The translations under genes were made by a program, and so were the position numbers. From positions 1 to 64,000 of the forward strand of contig NZ_AQPN01000090.1 of the NCBI RefSeq assembly GCF_000403135.1: a DNA stretch of 64,000 nt, written 5' to 3'. The stretch comes from Arcticibacter svalbardensis MN12-7. GTDB taxonomy: Bacteria > Bacteroidota > Bacteroidia > Sphingobacteriales > Sphingobacteriaceae. Shown piece after piece: positions 1 through 9,779 of the stretch. The notes beneath the pieces are model-generated. The model did not search any database and was not told where the DNA came from. It saw only the letters and a program-made list of their open reading frames with translations. Each line of letters opens with the position of its first letter. Positions within the stretch are counted from its first letter, which is position 1.

Positions 1-80
1 ATTGTAAATATAAAAGGTAAGATTTAAAGAGAATATCGCACCTGCACTATGGACTAGGCCTTTAAGCTTGTTTGAGACAC

Positions 81-1181
81 CTATTTTACACCATTCAAAA
101 TCCCTTGGTAGGCTGGTTTTTTCTGATAATTTCCATCAAAGGGTAGTGGCCAATCGGGCCGGTTATAGTAATTCAGTACCCAGCTATCATTATCTGTTAC
201 ATTCCATAAGGTAATACCGAATTGTTGTTTTTTAGGCAGCGCATTATAACTTCTCACGATATACTCATACTTAGCTGCCTGCTGACGCTCAAGCAATGAA
301 CTCAACAATAAGGATTTGATACTTCCCGGATTTAAGGAAATCTCCATTTCCGAGATATGTACTTTTAAACCGGTTGCGGCAATCTCATTCAAGGCTCTCG
401 AAAACTTAGCATCTTCCAAATTTACTCGGGAATGAAACTGAGTAGCAATTCCGCCAATCGGAATACCTCGCTGTATCATGCCTTCAACATACTTAACAAG
501 TCCGCGACGCTTATTATTACCATACTCCATTCCATAATCATTAATAAAAAGAATTGCCGATGGATCAGCACGATGTGCAAATATGAAGGCCATGTCAATA
601 TAATTTGGGCCTAACTTTTGACGCCATATGGTATTCTTTAAATCACCATTATCGGCAAAAGCTTCATTGATCACATCCCAAGCAACCACCTTACCTTTGA
701 AATGTTTAACTACCTCAGTAATGTGCGCTTTAAACATTTCTTTCCATTCCGGGTAGCCTCCTTTAAAATTCTTTACCCAATCTGGAAGGGAATTTCCCCA
801 GATTAAAGCATGTCCATAAACGCGTTTGTTGTTTTCTTCAGCAAATTTAACCAGGTTATCTGCTTCCGACCAGCTGTAGGTTGTTGCAGAGGGACGCAAG
901 CTTTTCATTTTCATGGCTGTTTCGGCTGAAATGCTATTATATTCCTTTACTACAATAGCACGGTACTTACTATCCCTTTTAAGGATCCCCATGTTAATTC
1001 CGACTCCAATCGGGAAGGGCATTGTGTTTTGAAAAGTGATATTATCACTCAACTTCAGTGCAGTTACATTGGATGCAGATATTGTTTTATCTGCAGTAAC
1101 TTGATTTGGTTCGCTATCATTCTTAGCGCAGCTTGTACATCCGACCACAAGGGATGCAAGGAGGATTTTAAAATTGTTCAT
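81..1181 (-). CDS. GH10 endo-1,4-beta-xylanase-like lipoprotein
   Basis: Glycoside hydrolase family 10 enzyme that would cleave internal beta-1,4-xylosidic bonds. The sequence shows the GH10 acid/base motif WDVINEA (Glu at about residue 173) and a nucleophile motif HISEMEI (Glu at about 278) on a full-length barrel of 366 residues. The start is placed at MNNFKILLAS because a lipoprotein signal with lipobox VVGC (Cys15) follows at once. The reading frame stays open 34 codons further upstream, but that part is encoded by a perfect hairpin and looks untranslated. The gene is last in the exopolysaccharide locus, 233 bp after ugd. Inference: it may trim or release the locus's own polysaccharide rather than digest plant xylan. 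The family call is firm; the substrate is not. Confidence 0.88.
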   Translation of the reverse strand: MNNFKILLASLVVGCTSCAKNDSEPNQVTADKTISASNVTALKLSDNITFQNTMPFPIGVGINMGILKRDSKYRAIVVKEYNSISAETAMKMKSLRPSATTYSWSEADNLVKFAEENNKRVYGHALIWGNSLPDWVKNFKGGYPEWKEMFKAHITEVVKHFKGKVVAWDVINEAFADNGDLKNTIWRQKLGPNYIDMAFIFAHRADPSAILFINDYGMEYGNNKRRGLVKYVEGMIQRGIPIGGIATQFHSRVNLEDAKFSRALNEIAATGLKVHISEMEISLNPGSIKSLLLSSLLERQQAAKYEYIVRSYNALPKKQQFGITLWNVTDNDSWVLNYYNRPDWPLPFDGNYQKKPAYQGILNGVK

Positions 1182-1262
1182 ACTTCGATTTTTATATAGT
1201 TTTTGGGTGCAATTAAACAGACAAAAATTTCTAAAAATTGAGGATGATTGAAGTACTTGAAT

Positions 1263-1304
1263 ATCACCAGGAGTTTCCGACAAATGCCGAAAACTCCTGG
1301 TGAT
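1263..1304. repeat. Perfect 14-bp-arm hairpin in the ugd-xylanase gap
   Basis: The arms ATCACCAGGAGTTT (1263-1276) and AAACTCCTGGTGAT (1291-1304) are perfect reverse complements around a 14-nt loop. No T-run follows on either strand, so it is not a canonical intrinsic terminator. It sits just downstream of a -7 promoter match on the minus strand, so it could form at the 5' end of the xylanase mRNA. A REP-like element is another possibility. Confidence 0.8.
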
Positions 1305-1312
1305 AGATTAGC

Positions 1313-1320
1313 CAAATATA
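1313..1320 (-). promoter_or_regulatory. Candidate Bacteroidetes -7 promoter element for the xylanase gene
   Basis: On the minus strand this reads TATATTTG, an exact match to the Bacteroidetes -7 consensus TAnnTTTG. No clear -33 TTTG was found. If used, transcription would start near 1306, just ahead of the 1304-1263 hairpin. Confidence 0.35.
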
Positions 1321-1414
1321 TTGGCAGATGTAGAGTCAGAACCTGATTCAACAGGCCACTGATAAGCTTTATTCAGGAAGTGTGAGAGCCATCCTGTAAA
1401 AGCATAAATACTAA

Positions 1415-2812
1415 TTAGGCAGTACCAATAGATTTCACCTGAAAACCAATGGCTTTCAGTTTTTCTACGTCTAATAGGTTACGTCCATCAAATACGTTGG
1501 CTGGCTTTAACATATTATCATAAATACGTTGCCAGTCATATGTTTTAAATTCGTCCCATTCAGTCAGAATTGCTATTGCGTGCGCGTCTTTGCAGGCTTC
1601 ATAAGGATCTGAAGTTACCTTCACTCCAAAACGGTTTTCCTGAGGATCGCGTGAACGCAGGTAATCTAAATCACCATATACCTGAGATTCCTGCACTTTA
1701 GGATCATAAACCGTGATCTTAGCCTGCTCAAACAAGAGATGATCGGCTACATAAATCGCTGCAGATTCCCTGGTATCGTTGGTATCCTTTTTAAAGGCCC
1801 AGCCTAAAAAAGCTATTTTCTTTCCGTTCACCGTGTTATAAGAGGTGCGGATAATTTCATTAGCAAACCTTTTTTTCTGATGGTCGTTAATAATGATCAC
1901 CTGTTCCCAATAATCAGCTACCTCTTGCAAACCGTATGAACGTGCAATATAAACCAGGTTTAAAATATCTTTTTGGAAACAAGATCCACCAAAACCAACA
2001 GATGCTTTCAGGAACTTTGGTCCGATACGACTATCTGTACCTATAGCACGCGAAACTTCAGAAATATCTGCTTCTGTTTTTTCGCATAACTCTGAAAGCG
2101 AGTTAATAGAAGAAACCCGCTGAGCAAGGAATGCATTGGCAGTCAGCTTCGATAACTCAGAAGACCAAATATTCGTGGTTAAAATCCGCTCTCTAGGTAC
2201 CCAGTTTGCATAAATATCAACCAATGCCTGCATGGCTTCTTTCCCTTCTTCTGTACTGTCTCCACCAATCAGCACCCGATCAGGAGCATTCAAATCTTCT
2301 ATAGCAGTACCTTCTGCAAGAAATTCAGGATTAGAAAGAATCTGAAATTTACAACCGCTTCCGGTATGTGTCAGGATATCTTTAATTGCACTAGCTGTAC
2401 GAACTGGAAGTGTAGATTTTTCTACAACGATCTTATCTGTTTTAGATACCCGGGCAATCTGACGGGCACACAATTCAATCCATTTGAGATCTGCAGCTTG
2501 TCCAATACCTGCACCGTATGTTTTAGTAGGTGTATTCACAGAAATGAAAACCATATCTGCTTCATCTATTGCCTCATCTACTGCTGTAGAGAAAAATAAA
2601 TTCCGGCCTCTTGCTTCAGCAACTACTTCACTTAAGCCTGGTTCAAAAACAGGAATATTATTCGTATCCGGATCATTCCAGGCTGCTATTCGCTCTTCAT
2701 TCAGGTCCACTACTGTTACTTTAATATGGGGACATTTTTTAGCGATAACTGTCATCGTTGGACCACCTACGTAGCCAGCTCCAATGCAGCAAATCTTAGT
2801 AATTTTCGTCAT
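1415..2812 (-). CDS. ugd: UDP-glucose 6-dehydrogenase
   Basis: Oxidises UDP-glucose to UDP-glucuronate in two NAD+-dependent steps, supplying acidic sugar for the polysaccharide made by the upstream genes. The 465-residue protein has an N-terminal Rossmann motif GAGYVG (residues 11-16), a central dimerisation helix region, the catalytic cysteine motif [10 protein letters not shown] (Cys278), and a C-terminal UDP-binding domain with [14 protein letters not shown]. Length and the cysteine position resemble the animal-type UGDH branch, which is also found in Bacteroidetes. It lies 14 bp after the ABC exporter gene, so it is probably in the same transcript. Confidence 0.95.
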   Translation of the reverse strand: MTKITKICCIGAGYVGGPTMTVIAKKCPHIKVTVVDLNEERIAAWNDPDTNNIPVFEPGLSEVVAEARGRNLFFSTAVDEAIDEADMVFISVNTPTKTYGAGIGQAADLKWIELCARQIARVSKTDKIVVEKSTLPVRTASAIKDILTHTGSGCKFQILSNPEFLAEGTAIEDLNAPDRVLIGGDSTEEGKEAMQALVDIYANWVPRERILTTNIWSSELSKLTANAFLAQRVSSINSLSELCEKTEADISEVSRAIGTDSRIGPKFLKASVGFGGSCFQKDILNLVYIARSYGLQEVADYWEQVIIINDHQKKRFANEIIRTSYNTVNGKKIAFLGWAFKKDTNDTRESAAIYVADHLLFEQAKITVYDPKVQESQVYGDLDYLRSRDPQENRFGVKVTSDPYEACKDAHAIAILTEWDEFKTYDWQRIYDNMLKPANVFDGRNLLDVEKLKAIGFQVKSIGTA

Positions 2813-2826
2813 ATGTTCAAATGAAA

Positions 2827-4632
2827 TTAAATTTGTTGTAAAGATACCATTCGTTTAAATCGCTCCGACTTCTCCACCATTTCTTTAAACTTGCCACTGT
2901 AAGTTACCTCACCGCGGTCTAGCATATATATCCTATCAGCATTTTTTATTGTAGAAAGCCGATGTGCAATAATAATCATCGTATAGCTTCCCTGCAACTT
3001 TTCTATATTTTGTTGGATAACTAATTCCGTTTCCGAATCCAGCGCAGATGTCGCTTCATCTAAAATCAGAATATCTGCGTTTTTATATAACTCGCGTGCA
3101 ATGGAAATTCGTTGCTTTTGTCCTCCGGAAATCAGCATTCCTTTATCACCCAGACTGGTAAGCTCCTTTTCTGGAAGTGATTCAACAAAGTCAGTTAATG
3201 ATGACATCTCACAAACTTTCCAGAAATGTTTCTTATTCTCTTCAGTTGGTTCGGCCCAAAATGTGACATTATTAAATACATCATCTTTAAATATCACCGC
3301 TTCCTGTGAGATGTAGCCTATGCGACTGCGGAAGCTGTCCAGATTATACTCCGTAACCGGAACTCCATCAACAAACATGTTTCCACTTTCCATAGGCAGA
3401 AGTCCCGTAACGATATTTATCAGGGTAGTTTTGCCCGAACCACTCTCCCCTACCAAAGCAATCGTCTTGTTTTTTGGAATCTGTATATTCACATTTTTCA
3501 GCACAGTAGTTTGACCATATTTAAAAATCAGGTCCTTAATCTCAATACTATGCTGAAATCCAGTAAAAGGTTTTGCTACCTGTATTTCTTTCTGTGCTTT
3601 CATTTCATCAATCAGCTTCGAAACAGAATCTATAGCACCCACATTCTGAATAAAGTTTTGCCACGAATTCTGGAAGTTCATCAGGAATGATAATGCGCGA
3701 TAAAAAAGCAACAAACTTAAAATGATGGAACCTAAGTTTCCACCCAAAAACTTAATTTGTACTATGATCACCACAATAACAATCAGCATCACCATCGGCT
3801 CCTTGATACTCGTGGTTACGGCCTGGTAATAACCTACCTTGGTATTCAATGCCTCACTTTCTCTAATCACTTTTCTAATCTTACCAGAGAAACCCTTGAA
3901 TTGATTAGTTGCCTTTAGATATTTAAAGTAATGCACGGCTTCGATCAGGTGAGAGTTAAACACGTTACCTCGGGAGGAAATCTTCATTGAAGTTTTCTTC
4001 ACAGTTTTCACGGCTCTACTGAAAACCAGATTGGAGAGCAATGAACCTATAGCGACCAGAATTGCAAACTGCCAGTTGGCCAAAAAAGCCATGATCACAT
4101 AAGTTAGCAACATGGCTACTCCACTCACAGAGTTCAAATAGTGTGTGATCGCCAATTGGAGTTTTTGTACTTCCGAAGTCAGGATATTTTGAATCTTTCC
4201 TGCATCCAGCTTCAGAAAACCATTATAACTCAGGGACTGCATATCAGATGTCAGTCCAAAGCGCAATTTTTTAATAAATGTTTGTTTCAGACGTACCTGA
4301 GAGCTCAACTGAAAGAATTTGAGTCCCCCTTTTGTAGCAAACAAAATGCCCATAAGACCCAATACACTATAAATGTTAACCGGAACATGTACCGCATTAA
4401 ACATATCAGTTAGAAAATGAAGGTTACCCATTTCCTTTCCAGTACGCATATTGCCGTCATTATCCATTAATTTCAGTAAAGGAATAAACATAGCCAGACC
4501 GATACCGTCCAGACAGCTTACCATTACATTGAGCACCATGTCGAACAAAAAGCGAATACCAAGCTTCTCGTAGAAGAAGTTGAAATATTCACCTAAGAAC
4601 TTATAATTTACCTTTCTTTTTTCTTTTTTCAT
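2827..4632 (-). CDS. ABC exporter (fused permease-ATPase), putative glycan flippase
   Basis: A half-transporter of 601 residues: an N-terminal six-helix ABC type I exporter domain (about 1-330) and a C-terminal ATPase. The ATPase has Walker [10 protein letters not shown], signature SGGQKQR, Walker [13 protein letters not shown] and the H-loop IIIAHRLS. MsbA- and PglK-like proteins of this architecture move lipid-linked oligosaccharides or lipids across the inner membrane. The start codon overlaps the stop of the Wzy-like gene by 4 bp (ATGA), showing translational coupling. No Wzx-type MATE flippase is visible in the locus, so this transporter is the likely flippase (inference). Confidence 0.85.
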   Translation of the reverse strand: MKKEKRKVNYKFLGEYFNFFYEKLGIRFLFDMVLNVMVSCLDGIGLAMFIPLLKLMDNDGNMRTGKEMGNLHFLTDMFNAVHVPVNIYSVLGLMGILFATKGGLKFFQLSSQVRLKQTFIKKLRFGLTSDMQSLSYNGFLKLDAGKIQNILTSEVQKLQLAITHYLNSVSGVAMLLTYVIMAFLANWQFAILVAIGSLLSNLVFSRAVKTVKKTSMKISSRGNVFNSHLIEAVHYFKYLKATNQFKGFSGKIRKVIRESEALNTKVGYYQAVTTSIKEPMVMLIVIVVIIVQIKFLGGNLGSIILSLLLFYRALSFLMNFQNSWQNFIQNVGAIDSVSKLIDEMKAQKEIQVAKPFTGFQHSIEIKDLIFKYGQTTVLKNVNIQIPKNKTIALVGESGSGKTTLINIVTGLLPMESGNMFVDGVPVTEYNLDSFRSRIGYISQEAVIFKDDVFNNVTFWAEPTEENKKHFWKVCEMSSLTDFVESLPEKELTSLGDKGMLISGGQKQRISIARELYKNADILILDEATSALDSETELVIQQNIEKLQGSYTMIIIAHRLSTIKNADRIYMLDRGEVTYSGKFKEMVEKSERFKRMVSLQQI

Positions 4633-5789
4633 AAATTTTGATCGTGTTTTTCAACGCGTGCAGGCACCTGTAAAAATTTCATATTGGTGGTCATTAGAAA
4701 GACCATACTGATAGCAAAGAATAAATTATTAAACGAAGAGACAGAGAGGCCATTAATAAGAACGATTGCTAAAAACACAAGAATTACGTTCCGGCTAATT
4801 CCACTCTTATTCATCAATAGCCAGGTAGCATAAATGATCAAGACCAGGCCCAATAGTCCATGATCAAGAATCACCCTAAAAAGGAAGGAGTGCAGGATCA
4901 CTGAATAACAGGTTCCATCACCCGAGTAACTGAATAAATTAGTAAAATAACTCATATTATCGCAGGCGTAATAACTCAAAGGAGTGATGCGTTCATTGCC
5001 TACAAGCCAGTGCCAAAGGTTCCAGTGTTTTACCTCGCCCCAGAAAATGGTCATAAACTTAAAACGATCAATATCTTCGAGACTGCCGGAGCGTTCAGAA
5101 AATATGAAGTAAATCACTGCTCCCATTACAACAAGAGCTACGGGTATAACATAAACCCAGGTTCTAGGGAAAGAAGTGTAAAACACATAGAATACCAACA
5201 CACTATACATCAGCAAAGATGATCGGGAGAGTGATAAGATAGTAATTACACCAACTAGACCTAATACAAAAAAGGCTTTTTTACGTGTTATAGAAAACCG
5301 AACCAAATACAAGGAATAGAGCAACATCAGCTCAAAATTATTTTCCTCATAAACAACAGGCCTGTCGTCTGTATGCAGTACCAGTGCCAGTAGATATTTA
5401 ATAAAAAAAGCACCCAACAGGAAGGTGTAAAAGTTCAGAACGCCTTTAGCTGTCATGAGTCTTTTATCCGCCAGAAAGGTCAGAAAAAATAAATATATGT
5501 ATGATTTATAAATCAGCAGAAAGTCCAGCGTATTTGCATGCTTATACATAATAACATAAGCAAAGGACAGTGCAACATACAAACCAATTCCCGTTCGCAC
5601 AATCACCACACTGTCTATCCGTTGCGACTTTGCCCATAAAAAGGCAGCACCACAATATAAAATCAACAGGCCTTCGAGTCCCGACACCATAGGCGCAGTT
5701 TCCTTCCTAACCAGAAGGAAAGCCAATGACACTAATGCCATCGCAACCATGGTAACAATAAAAATTCTCTTAAAGAAGAAGGCCTTCAT
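4629..5789 (-). CDS. Wzy-like O-antigen/exopolysaccharide polymerase
   Basis: A polytopic inner-membrane protein of 386 residues with about ten hydrophobic segments and a long extracytoplasmic loop around residues 230-300 (after FIFSERSGSLEDIDRFK). This is the usual layout of O-antigen ligase/polymerase family proteins. These enzymes are poorly conserved in sequence, so the call rests on topology, size and position between a flippase-like ABC exporter and glycosyltransferases. It would join lipid-linked repeat units in the periplasm. An O-antigen ligase is the alternative. Confidence 0.7.
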   Translation of the reverse strand: MKAFFFKRIFIVTMVAMALVSLAFLLVRKETAPMVSGLEGLLILYCGAAFLWAKSQRIDSVVIVRTGIGLYVALSFAYVIMYKHANTLDFLLIYKSYIYLFFLTFLADKRLMTAKGVLNFYTFLLGAFFIKYLLALVLHTDDRPVVYEENNFELMLLYSLYLVRFSITRKKAFFVLGLVGVITILSLSRSSLLMYSVLVFYVFYTSFPRTWVYVIPVALVVMGAVIYFIFSERSGSLEDIDRFKFMTIFWGEVKHWNLWHWLVGNERITPLSYYACDNMSYFTNLFSYSGDGTCYSVILHSFLFRVILDHGLLGLVLIIYATWLLMNKSGISRNVILVFLAIVLINGLSVSSFNNLFFAISMVFLMTTNMKFLQVPARVEKHDQNL

Positions 5790-5810
5790 GTGTATATTTT
5801 CTTAGTCTTA

Positions 5811-6299
5811 TCATTTATCTTTCAAAATAAAATCCTGCAATGATTGTATTAAACTAACTGACGCAAAATCACCCATTGCAGGCAACACATAGTGGTCGGC
5901 ATCATCTCTTAAACTGATCACTTTATCTTTCAGATCGTACATGTCATACACCACCGGCATATAACCTAATTCTTCAATTTTTTTAGCAGTGGCATACTGA
6001 TGCTCATTCCGATGTTCTCCCAGTGCAGCAACGCGAGGTACAATTAAAATTGGTTTTTTATCTTTCAAAGCAGAAATAATAGTGCCCATTCCGGCATGAC
6101 TGATTACCATCTTTGATTCTTTAAAAATCCGTTTGTACTCCGTTGGGTTAAGAAACTCAACAATTTTCAAGTTCTTTACAGGGAAATCAACTCCTGATGC
6201 CTGTGCTATTACTTCTTCACCTAGTTCAGCAGCAATTTCGTCCATTGCCAGGATCAGACGGTTAAATGGCGCCTGGGTTCCAGTAGTAACAAATATCAT
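5811..6299 (-). CDS. PssE/Alg13-like glycosyltransferase subunit (GT28 C-terminal type)
   Basis: A 162-residue protein beginning MIFVTTGTQAPFNRLI with the nucleotide-sugar-binding half of a GT-B fold; the motif SHAGMGTIISAL (about 95-106) is typical of the Alg13/EpsF/PssE family. These proteins provide the catalytic, UDP-sugar-binding half and need a membrane-anchoring partner of the Alg14/PssD type, which is the next gene upstream. The two overlap by 4 bp, which supports a two-subunit enzyme that adds an early sugar to the lipid-linked intermediate. Confidence 0.85.
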   Translation of the reverse strand: MIFVTTGTQAPFNRLILAMDEIAAELGEEVIAQASGVDFPVKNLKIVEFLNPTEYKRIFKESKMVISHAGMGTIISALKDKKPILIVPRVAALGEHRNEHQYATAKKIEELGYMPVVYDMYDLKDKVISLRDDADHYVLPAMGDFASVSLIQSLQDFILKDK

Positions 6300-6739
6300 A
6301 TCAATACATTCCCTGCGTATGTAACTTTGGATGATGCAAGATCAGGCCATTGAGTATAAACCCGGTCAGCAAACCATAATGCGATCCGCCCACTCAAGGA
6401 GATCTTTTCTACGTTAGCAATACTATCGATCCAGATTGTTTTAGCGCCAAGGATCTTTCCTGCAAATAACCCCATTAGCCCTGGGGCAGCACCCGTAGTT
6501 ACAATAACATCCGGTTTCTCTTTCATTACAATGTTGTACGCATTCCAGAAAGATCTCAGGAGTTTAAATTTATTCCAACTGCTCCCATCTGCAATATGAT
6601 AAAACTTTTTCCCCGGAACGGTAACAGCGAAATCAGGACTCGTCGATATAAAAATCAACTCTTCCTTTTTGAAAGCCATTACTACTCGTAATAACTGTAC
6701 CCAATGTCCCCCGACTGATGCAATTCCAATGATTTTCAT
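6296..6739 (-). CDS. PssD/Alg14-like glycosyltransferase membrane subunit
   Basis: A 147-residue protein starting MKIIGIASVGGHWVQLLR; SVGGHWVQL is the hallmark glycine-rich N-terminus of Alg14/PssD/CpsF proteins. The family forms the acceptor-binding, membrane-tethering half of a split GT-B glycosyltransferase. It overlaps both its partner PssE-like gene and the preceding GT2 gene by 4 bp, so the three are tightly coupled. Confidence 0.85.
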   Translation of the reverse strand: MKIIGIASVGGHWVQLLRVVMAFKKEELIFISTSPDFAVTVPGKKFYHIADGSSWNKFKLLRSFWNAYNIVMKEKPDVIVTTGAAPGLMGLFAGKILGAKTIWIDSIANVEKISLSGRIALWFADRVYTQWPDLASSKVTYAGNVLI

Positions 6740-7626
6740 AATGTAGATGTGTTTGTGTAAATAAACTTGTTCTCGATCCGCTTGGCCATAAACCTCTTCA
6801 CGATTCTGGATTCTTCTTTAGAGACCAGTGGCTGATTTTGAAGAGTAGCCTTTACTCCATAATAAAAAAACAATGAGCCTTCCTGTATACCCCGCTCTTT
6901 CACCAATTTCATTGCTTTAAATAAGTACATATAAAAAGGATATCCCATATTACGATATCCGTAAGCTTCCCTGGAAAGGCCCTTTTGGAAGCCCCCCTCT
7001 GCCTGACGTGTTTGCGTTGGGTATAAATGCAGAATATCCTGCTCAAAAAACTTTTCAGTGATATACCCCTTATCACGGGCCAGTATATCATCAATTCCAT
7101 CCCAGCCTTTAAAAGGTCTTAATCCGCCAATCGCTTGGAGACATTCTTTTCTATAAAACTTATTTGGCCCCTGTGTATGCCATTTATGTTTTGATTCAAT
7201 GATTCTTGTGTTATCATCCCCTAATATGAAAGTGACTCCGCTGGCTATTCCCAATGAAGGATATTTCTCGAACTTGCTCAGCATAAATTCGATATAATCA
7301 TTTCGCTGAATAACAAGATCGGCATCCAATTTAGAAACAATATCCCAGTCTATTTTCATAGTATCTGCAACTTGTAAACCCAGATTAAATAATTCGACTA
7401 CATTATTTCCGGTTGCTCGTGTTGAAGATGTTTTTTCTCTTCGATGATAATGAATAAAGGGATATTTCTTAGCATAATCTTTAACAATCTCCGGAGAGGA
7501 ATCATTCGACCCATCATCCATTAAAAGCCAGGCAGCAGGATAAATACCCTGTTTAACAATTGAAGCAATTGTACCACCTATTGAATCTTCTTCGTTTTTA
7601 AATGGGGTGATTATTAACAATTTCAT
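6736..7626 (-). CDS. Family 2 glycosyltransferase
   Basis: A GT-A fold glycosyltransferase of 296 residues. It opens with MKLLIITPFKNEEDSIGGTIASI and has a DDGSNDSS loop and a DAD motif (KLDADLVIQ) for the metal-nucleotide sugar. The start is placed at ATG 7626; two upstream codons including a TTG are also open but less likely. The enzyme would add one sugar of the repeat unit, of unknown donor and acceptor. A 127-bp gap separates it from the next upstream gene. Confidence 0.85.
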   Translation of the reverse strand: MKLLIITPFKNEEDSIGGTIASIVKQGIYPAAWLLMDDGSNDSSPEIVKDYAKKYPFIHYHRREKTSSTRATGNNVVELFNLGLQVADTMKIDWDIVSKLDADLVIQRNDYIEFMLSKFEKYPSLGIASGVTFILGDDNTRIIESKHKWHTQGPNKFYRKECLQAIGGLRPFKGWDGIDDILARDKGYITEKFFEQDILHLYPTQTRQAEGGFQKGLSREAYGYRNMGYPFYMYLFKAMKLVKERGIQEGSLFFYYGVKATLQNQPLVSKEESRIVKRFMAKRIENKFIYTNTSTL

Positions 7627-7753
7627 AAACAATTTAAAAGAACATTAAAAATATTGCAAATCACTTGATAAGCTTCACATACAAAGAGAGCAGTTTTTGC
7701 CCTTAAATGTTTGATACATTTTGACCTTAACGGTACACAAAAAGTGAGAAAAA

Positions 7754-8851
7754 CTATGAAATTAGAGTAGAAAACAAAGATTGATAGTGCTGCATAATCT
7801 GATTTACACTAAATTCTCTGGCTCTGCTAATCAGTAAATCACGATCGATAGGATGATCCAAAGCGTAATTTATCTGCTCTGAAAGGGCATTTACCTGCCC
7901 GATTGGAACAAGAAAACCATAGCGATCTTCTAATATTTCAGCAGGTCCATAATCGCAATCTGTTGACACAATTGTGAGTCCCGCTGCAAGGGCCTCCACA
8001 AGCACATTACCGAACCCTTCATAATCAGAAGAAAGCACAAATAAGTTGGCTTTACTCATCCAGGATACAGGATTTAGTTTAAAACCTTCCAGGCTTATAC
8101 AATCCTGTAAATTCAGACTGTTAATCTGACTCTGCAACTTTTCACGCAACGGTCCCTCTCCAATGATAATCAGTCTGACCTCACGTTTTTTTGATAATAA
8201 GGCTATGGCATCAATCAACAGCGCATGATTTTTAGCATCAACTAAACGTCCTACAGTAATCAGGACAGGAACAGTATCATCATTCAGCCATTCGTGCTGA
8301 ACAGGTAATCCTGCCTGCTTTTCCAGTTCAGGAGACCAGGCCGGATTATAGATCACATGGATCTTATTTGCCGGAATCAGGGCAACCTTTTGCAGGCTCT
8401 GACCTAAGCCCTTAGACACCGCTACTATGGCATCAGCGAAACGATATAAAAGCGGTATGGATAAAAAAGTAAGCTTAGAGAGAGTGAGTGCACTATTTTT
8501 AAAAAAGACTACCGTATTATTCCGTTCAGAGATAACAATTTTTGTTTTTACACGAGCCATTAAACGGCCAATAACCGTGAATGTATTTAAAGAAGGGGTT
8601 GCAGTGAAGAGCACATCAAACTTTTCCCTTTTTAAAATATCAGAAAAAGAGAAAAACAGGCGACTTTTTTTTAACGAACGGAAGTAAATCAGTTTGATGC
8701 GAGGGTCAAGTAAACTAACATACTCCCCTCCAGGGATCATTAGCACCACAGAAACGTCGTTCCCCTGTTCCACGAAGTAATTCGCGGCATTTACAATCAT
8801 CTTCTGAATGCCCCCCTGATTCAGATTTCTATAAAAATAAGCTAGCTTCAT
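7754..8851 (-). CDS. Family 4 glycosyltransferase
   Basis: A GT-B glycosyltransferase of 365 residues. The C-terminal group-1 domain has VLITVGRLVDAKNH, the donor-site motif SDYEGFGNVLVEALAAG (EX7E type), and an N-terminal acceptor domain starting YFYRNLNQGGIQK. Such retaining enzymes transfer sugars to lipid-linked glycans on the cytoplasmic face. It lies 6 bp downstream of another glycosyltransferase. The donor sugar cannot be read from sequence. Confidence 0.88.
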   Translation of the reverse strand: MKLAYFYRNLNQGGIQKMIVNAANYFVEQGNDVSVVLMIPGGEYVSLLDPRIKLIYFRSLKKSRLFFSFSDILKREKFDVLFTATPSLNTFTVIGRLMARVKTKIVISERNNTVVFFKNSALTLSKLTFLSIPLLYRFADAIVAVSKGLGQSLQKVALIPANKIHVIYNPAWSPELEKQAGLPVQHEWLNDDTVPVLITVGRLVDAKNHALLIDAIALLSKKREVRLIIIGEGPLREKLQSQINSLNLQDCISLEGFKLNPVSWMSKANLFVLSSDYEGFGNVLVEALAAGLTIVSTDCDYGPAEILEDRYGFLVPIGQVNALSEQINYALDHPIDRDLLISRAREFSVNQIMQHYQSLFSTLIS

Positions 8852-8857
8852 ACCCCA

Positions 8858-9766
8858 TTACACTTTAATCATTTTTTTAAGCATAAGCTTAGACACCAGG
8901 ATGATACTATCCGGGGTGAGATTCATTTTCCGGAGCAACTGGTAGTCCAGCGGTTGTTTATCTACGATCTGCCCCCTGAGAATACTATAAATCCGTTTAT
9001 TTTGAAAATCTTTTATGGCCTGTTCCAGTTCGGTATTCTTATTTTCCCTTAATATGTTAAGCAAAAAAGGAGAAAATATATAAAGTGATTCCCTTTTTAT
9101 GGACTTCGTGACCATGTTAACCGCATCCAGATAATAATAAGAAAGCGGTTTGTTGATCCACAAATTACCTTTGCTTTGCCACAAACATCTGATCCAGGTA
9201 TCCACATCCCCCCCTCTCTTATAGCCGCTTTCAGGAAACTTGCCCGCGCGCACAAGCAGGTCCTTTTTAAAAGAAACCGCTCCAGTCCATAACGTATGTT
9301 TTTGCCTAAACAAATCAATCAGCGCAAAAGACTTTTGTTGTACATCAGCATTGATCACTGAGGTTTTATCCAGTTTTTTTTGCGTCCCTAAAGTATTGTA
9401 ATATCCCCAGGTCACACATTCGATATCCGGATTTTTAACAATTGCGCTTTTAATGGTATCAAGCAGATCCAGGCTCCATTCATCATCCGCATCCAGGAAA
9501 CAGATCCAGGGGTAACGAGCATGATCAATACCAACGTTTCTGGCCTTGTAACCACCCGGACCAGGTTCAGTACGGGTGTAAAGGGAAATCTTTGGATCGG
9601 TAAATTCAGTTACCTTCTCTGAAGAACCGTCCGTTGATGCATCATCAATAATAATGAGTTCAAAGTTCTGATAAGTCTGCTTCAATACTGAAAATACAGA
9701 TCGCTCCAGGTGAGGCAACTTATTATGAACCGGAATGATCACTGAAAAATAAGGTTCATTGTTCAT
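8858..9766 (-). CDS. Family 2 glycosyltransferase
   Basis: A 302-residue GT-A enzyme: PYFSVIIPVHNKLPHLERSVFSVL at the N-terminus, IIDDASTDGSSEKV, and FLDADDEW as the DXD metal site. The C-terminal part (after about 210) is variable and has no recognised domain. It lies 13 bp after the Wzc-like gene and 6 bp before the GT4 gene, so it is in the same polysaccharide transcript. Confidence 0.88.
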   Translation of the reverse strand: MNNEPYFSVIIPVHNKLPHLERSVFSVLKQTYQNFELIIIDDASTDGSSEKVTEFTDPKISLYTRTEPGPGGYKARNVGIDHARYPWICFLDADDEWSLDLLDTIKSAIVKNPDIECVTWGYYNTLGTQKKLDKTSVINADVQQKSFALIDLFRQKHTLWTGAVSFKKDLLVRAGKFPESGYKRGGDVDTWIRCLWQSKGNLWINKPLSYYYLDAVNMVTKSIKRESLYIFSPFLLNILRENKNTELEQAIKDFQNKRIYSILRGQIVDKQPLDYQLLRKMNLTPDSIILVSKLMLKKMIKV

Positions 9767-9779
9767 CAGATTGTAAAGC

